NCBI RefSeq assembly: GCF_024105735.1
Contig: NZ_JAAAML010000001.1
Location: 1,249,809-1,313,808 of the forward strand
DNA length: 64,000 nucleotides
Direction of reading: 5' to 3'
Source: Parahoeflea alexandrii
Lineage (GTDB): Bacteria; Pseudomonadota; Alphaproteobacteria; Rhizobiales; Rhizobiaceae
A program made the position numbers and the translations under genes. This document shows, in pieces, positions 61,745 through 64,000 of this stretch (the stretch's first letter is position 1; every line of letters begins with the position of its first letter). The notes beneath the pieces were generated by a model, which saw nothing but the letters and a program-made list of their open reading frames with translations, made no database searches and had not been told where the DNA came from.

Positions 61745-62515
61745 TCAGGCAAGTGTTTCCGCGGCCTGGTTCTCGATGACGAGTTCGACGCGGTCGGCGG
61801 CAAACCGGGATTCGCCGTAGAGGACAGGCCTGCCTGCCGGATCGATGTCGATTCCGCGGGTCAGCAGCACGATGGCGCCGGGCGACAGGGCAAGCAGATC
61901 GAGATCTTCGTTGCTGGCATGCCGGGCCTCCACGCCCGTTGACTTGCGGGTGTAATCCTCCACTCCGAGGCGGACCAGCGAGGCGGTGATCGAGCCAGTC
62001 TTTGCGTAGAGGCTGGCAATTTCGCCAAACCGGCTGGCGTCAAACCAGGAGGTAGCCGCCGAGATTGGTACGGCGTCGGCGGTCGAGAGCGTCGAGAGCT
62101 TGATGACGGGCGCACCGGAAGGCAGGGACAGGGCCTTCGCGATGTGGGGCGGAGCGGGCAGGGTCTCGCTCGAAAGCAGCCTGCCTGACCGGGTCCGGGC
62201 CTGATCCTGAAGGCCCGAGGAAAAGCGGGTGCGCTGGCCAATCGGGTAACGCAGGCGCTTGCGGTCGTTGAGGAAGGTGCCGCGGCCCTGCTCGGCGCGC
62301 AGGATACCTTCCTTCTCAAGCGCCGCGATCGCCGAGCGAACCGTGTGACGGTTGACCCCGAACCGGCTGGCCAGTTCGGCCTCTGCCGGGAGCCGCTCAT
62401 TGGCTGCCAGTCCGGTGAGAACCGACTGGCGGATCTGGTCGGCAACCTGCCGCCAGAGCGCGATCCCGGTCCGTCTCTGCAGTGCTTTCACCGGAGTTTC
62501 CCTTCGTGATGTCAC
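61745..62515 (-). CDS. phnF: GntR/HutC-family regulator PhnF
   Basis: This 256-residue regulator has an N-terminal winged helix (LPAEAELASRFGVNRHTVRSAIAALEKEGILRAEQGRGTFL, described as residues about 40-80 with motif NRHTVR) and a C-terminal UTRA ligand domain ending VELVIENQAA. It probably represses the divergent phn operon. It begins with GTG at 62515. The dyad at 62560-62579 is its likely operator. Confidence 0.85.
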   Translation of the reverse strand: MTSRRETPVKALQRRTGIALWRQVADQIRQSVLTGLAANERLPAEAELASRFGVNRHTVRSAIAALEKEGILRAEQGRGTFLNDRKRLRYPIGQRTRFSSGLQDQARTRSGRLLSSETLPAPPHIAKALSLPSGAPVIKLSTLSTADAVPISAATSWFDASRFGEIASLYAKTGSITASLVRLGVEDYTRKSTGVEARHASNEDLDLLALSPGAIVLLTRGIDIDPAGRPVLYGESRFAADRVELVIENQAAETLA

Positions 62516-62526
62516 AGGCTCGTCAC
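62509..62526 (+). promoter_or_regulatory. Pho box of the phn operon
   Basis: ATGTCAC-AGGC-TCGTCAC carries two GTCA-centred repeats at the 11-base period of PhoB sites, with three mismatches to CTGTCAY-N4-CTGTCAY. It lies 68 bases before phnG and overlaps the phnF start. Confidence 0.45.
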
Positions 62527-62559
62527 ATGAGCGGTTTAAGTGTATCGTAATTGATATGG

Positions 62560-62579
62560 TTGTCTAGATAAATAGACAA
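62560..62579. promoter_or_regulatory. PhnF operator dyad
   Basis: TTGTCTA and TAGACAA are perfect 7-bp arms with a 6-base spacer (GATAAA), within the phnF-phnG gap. GTCTA/TAGAC half-sites are typical of the HutC branch of GntR regulators. Confidence 0.6.
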
Positions 62580-62593
62580 ATAAGGAGATTTCG

Positions 62594-63088
62594 ATGGCGC
62601 TTTCAGGGAATGGGCTGGATGAAACGCCGGGTGAGGATTCCGGCATGGGCTTTGCCCAACGGCAGAGGCTGCTGTCAGTGCTCGCAAAGGCGCCAGGCAA
62701 GGATCTGCTGTCGTGCTGGAAGCAGACTGGCCTCGACCCCTCCGTTGAATTGCTGCGCGGTCCGGAGTCCGGGCTTGTGGCACTTCAGGGGCGCGCCGGC
62801 GGCACCGGTCAGCCGTTTCATGTCGGAGAGGTTTCGGCCACCCGCGTGACCGTCCGGATCGGGTCGGGGCAGGTGGGGCATGCTATGATCAGCGGCCGCG
62901 ACGCGCGCAAGGCGCAACTGGTCGCCGTCATCGATGCGCTCGCCCAGGACCCTGGCCATGCCGAACTGGTCGAGCGCGAGATCGTTGCGCCGCTCGAACA
63001 GCTGGTTGGTGCCGGCGACGCCAGGGCCCGCCGCGAAACCGCGGCCACAAGGGTCAACTTTTTCACCATGGTGCGAGGGGAAGACTGA
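62594..63088 (+). CDS. phnG: C-P lyase subunit PhnG
   Basis: This 164-residue protein carries PhnG hallmarks: LLRGPESGLVALQGRAGGTG, FHVGEVSATRVTVRI, GHAMISGRDARKA and the C-terminal TRVNFFTMVRGE. It is a subunit of the PhnGHIJ core that breaks the carbon-phosphorus bond of phosphonates. AAGGAGA precedes the ATG. It overlaps phnH by one base. Confidence 0.93.
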   Translation: MALSGNGLDETPGEDSGMGFAQRQRLLSVLAKAPGKDLLSCWKQTGLDPSVELLRGPESGLVALQGRAGGTGQPFHVGEVSATRVTVRIGSGQVGHAMISGRDARKAQLVAVIDALAQDPGHAELVEREIVAPLEQLVGAGDARARRETAATRVNFFTMVRGED

Positions 63089-63708
63089 TGACCGCGATCC
63101 CGCAAACAAACGCTGTCTATGAGGGCGGTTTCTCCGATCCCGTCGGCGCCTCGCAAGTGGTCTTCCGGGCGCTGATGGACGCCATGGCGCGCCCCGGTAC
63201 GATCCAGGTCCTGCCGGATGTGACCGCCCCGCCGGCGCCGTTGTCTGCCTCGGCGTCCGCGCTGATCGCGACCCTTGCCGATGCCGACACGCCGGTCTGG
63301 CTCGATGCGGCGCTGACCAAATCCTCCGCCATCAGGGACTGGATCGTGTTTCACACCGGCGCGCCGGTTGTAAGCAATCCGTCCGATGCGGCATTCGCGC
63401 TGGTCGCCGCACCCCAGAATCTCTCGGCGCTGAACGGCTTCTCGCTCGGCACCCAGGAGTTTCCGGACCGCTCGACGACGATCATCCTGCAGGTCTCGAC
63501 CCTTTCGGACGGTGCCCAGCTGACGCTCGAAGGTCCCGGGATCAAGGACCAGGCGCAATTGGCGCCCGATCCGCTGCCGCAGCATTTCGAAAACCAATGG
63601 CGGGCCAACCGGGCGGCGTTTCCGCGCGGCGTCGACCTGATCCTCGCAGCTCCGGGATGCGTGGCGGCATTGCCGCGCAGCACCCGTCTAGTCCGCAGGG
63701 AGGCGTAA
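63088..63708 (+). CDS. phnH: C-P lyase subunit PhnH
   Basis: This 206-residue protein has the PhnH start YEGGFSDPVGASQVVFRALMDAMARPG (motif FxDPVxxSQxxFRxxMxAMxxPG) and GTQEFPDRSTTIILQV. It is a PLP-enzyme-like scaffold in the C-P lyase core. Translation is coupled to phnG through the one-base TGATG overlap. Confidence 0.93.
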   Translation: MTAIPQTNAVYEGGFSDPVGASQVVFRALMDAMARPGTIQVLPDVTAPPAPLSASASALIATLADADTPVWLDAALTKSSAIRDWIVFHTGAPVVSNPSDAAFALVAAPQNLSALNGFSLGTQEFPDRSTTIILQVSTLSDGAQLTLEGPGIKDQAQLAPDPLPQHFENQWRANRAAFPRGVDLILAAPGCVAALPRSTRLVRREA

Positions 63709-63711
63709 GTC

Positions 63712-64000
63712 ATGTATGTTGCTGTCAAGGGCGGCGAAACCGCCATCGCCAATGCCCACCGCCTGCTCGCCGCGCGCCGCCGCGGCGACGCGGATGTGCC
63801 GGGGCTGACGCTCGAGCAGATCGCCGGGCAATTGTCGCTTGCCGTCGACCGTGTGATGGGCGAGGGCTCGCTCTACGATCCGGAACTGGCCGCGCTGGCG
63901 ATCAAGCAGGCCCGCGGCGATCTGATCGAGGCTGTGTTCCTGCTCCGCGCCTACCGCACCACCCTGCCGCGGTTTGGTCATTCGGAGCCGATGGACACAG
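63712..64000 (+). CDS. phnI: C-P lyase subunit PhnI (partial)
   Basis: The first 96 residues are visible: MYVAVKGGETAIANAHRLL, then GLTLEQIAGQLSLAVDRVM and LIEAVFLLRAYRTTLPRFG, the conserved N-terminus of PhnI. The gene is cut by the right edge of the window. PhnI acts as the nucleosidase that loads phosphonate onto ribose. Confidence 0.92.
   Translation, partial: MYVAVKGGETAIANAHRLLAARRRGDADVPGLTLEQIAGQLSLAVDRVMGEGSLYDPELAALAIKQARGDLIEAVFLLRAYRTTLPRFGHSEPMDT

Overview
The window is GC-rich, densely packed alphaproteobacterial DNA, most likely from Hyphomicrobiales (Rhizobiales; a Hoeflea-, Pseudaminobacter- or Phyllobacteriaceae-like organism). This is inferred from the gene families (BtaA/BtaB betaine-lipid synthesis, a DUF3422 protein, a BTLCP peptidase, a TAXI-TRAP transporter under a DctB/DctD-like pair, a sox cluster in soxSRT-VWXYZABCD order) and from the strong GC bias. 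No rRNA, tRNA, CRISPR array or intact insertion sequence was seen.

Layout. 1-2.3 kb: the 5' part of an HTH-citrate synthase facing a family III CoA-transferase. 2.5-9 kb: a two-component pair and a TAXI-type TRAP transporter with a sigma-54 promoter; the response regulator has lost the GAFTGA loop needed to activate sigma-54. 9-15.2 kb: a DUF3422 protein, a TetR regulator with a perfect palindromic operator, and an operon of a flavin monooxygenase, a BASS transporter and two SDR-type enzymes. 15.2-19 kb: a CecR/YbhGFS-like regulator and ABC efflux operon. 19-23 kb: a PhoQ/FeuQ-type two-component system with PepSY proteins and a cytochrome b561; a collapsed eptA (lipid A phosphoethanolamine transferase) relic lies directly downstream of the kinase. 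23.2-24.7 kb: a MaoC-phosphate acetyltransferase fusion.

24.8-27 kb: a visibly AT-richer island holding a complete retron on the minus strand: a sigma-70-like promoter, a non-coding RNA with a1/a2 arms, branch G and a 21-bp perfect msd stem, then a nucleoside-deoxyribosyltransferase-like effector, then a retron reverse transcriptase. This is the strongest candidate for a new anti-phage system here.

27-35 kb: UspA and SulP permease, a YhaN/YhaO-like (SbcCD-type) pair and a transglutaminase-like peptidase. 35.4-41.4 kb: the urea ABC transporter urtABCDE behind a sigma-54 promoter, then an orphan sigma-54 promoter that reads into a three-hairpin RNA with no gene behind it.

41.6-58.8 kb: a thiosulfate/sulfide oxidation island: two YeeE/YedE transporters around a secreted metallo-beta-lactamase-fold protein, soxR, soxS, soxVWXYZABCDEF, and modABC, which plausibly supplies molybdenum for SoxC. 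SoxR lacks the first of the two family cysteines, and AT-rich dyads that may be its operators sit at the divergent promoters. 58.9-64 kb: a phosphate-starvation neighbourhood: plcP-btaA-btaB (replacement of phospholipid by betaine lipid) and the start of a C-P lyase operon (phnF, phnGHI, cut by the window edge), with Pho-box-like and PhnF-operator-like sequences.
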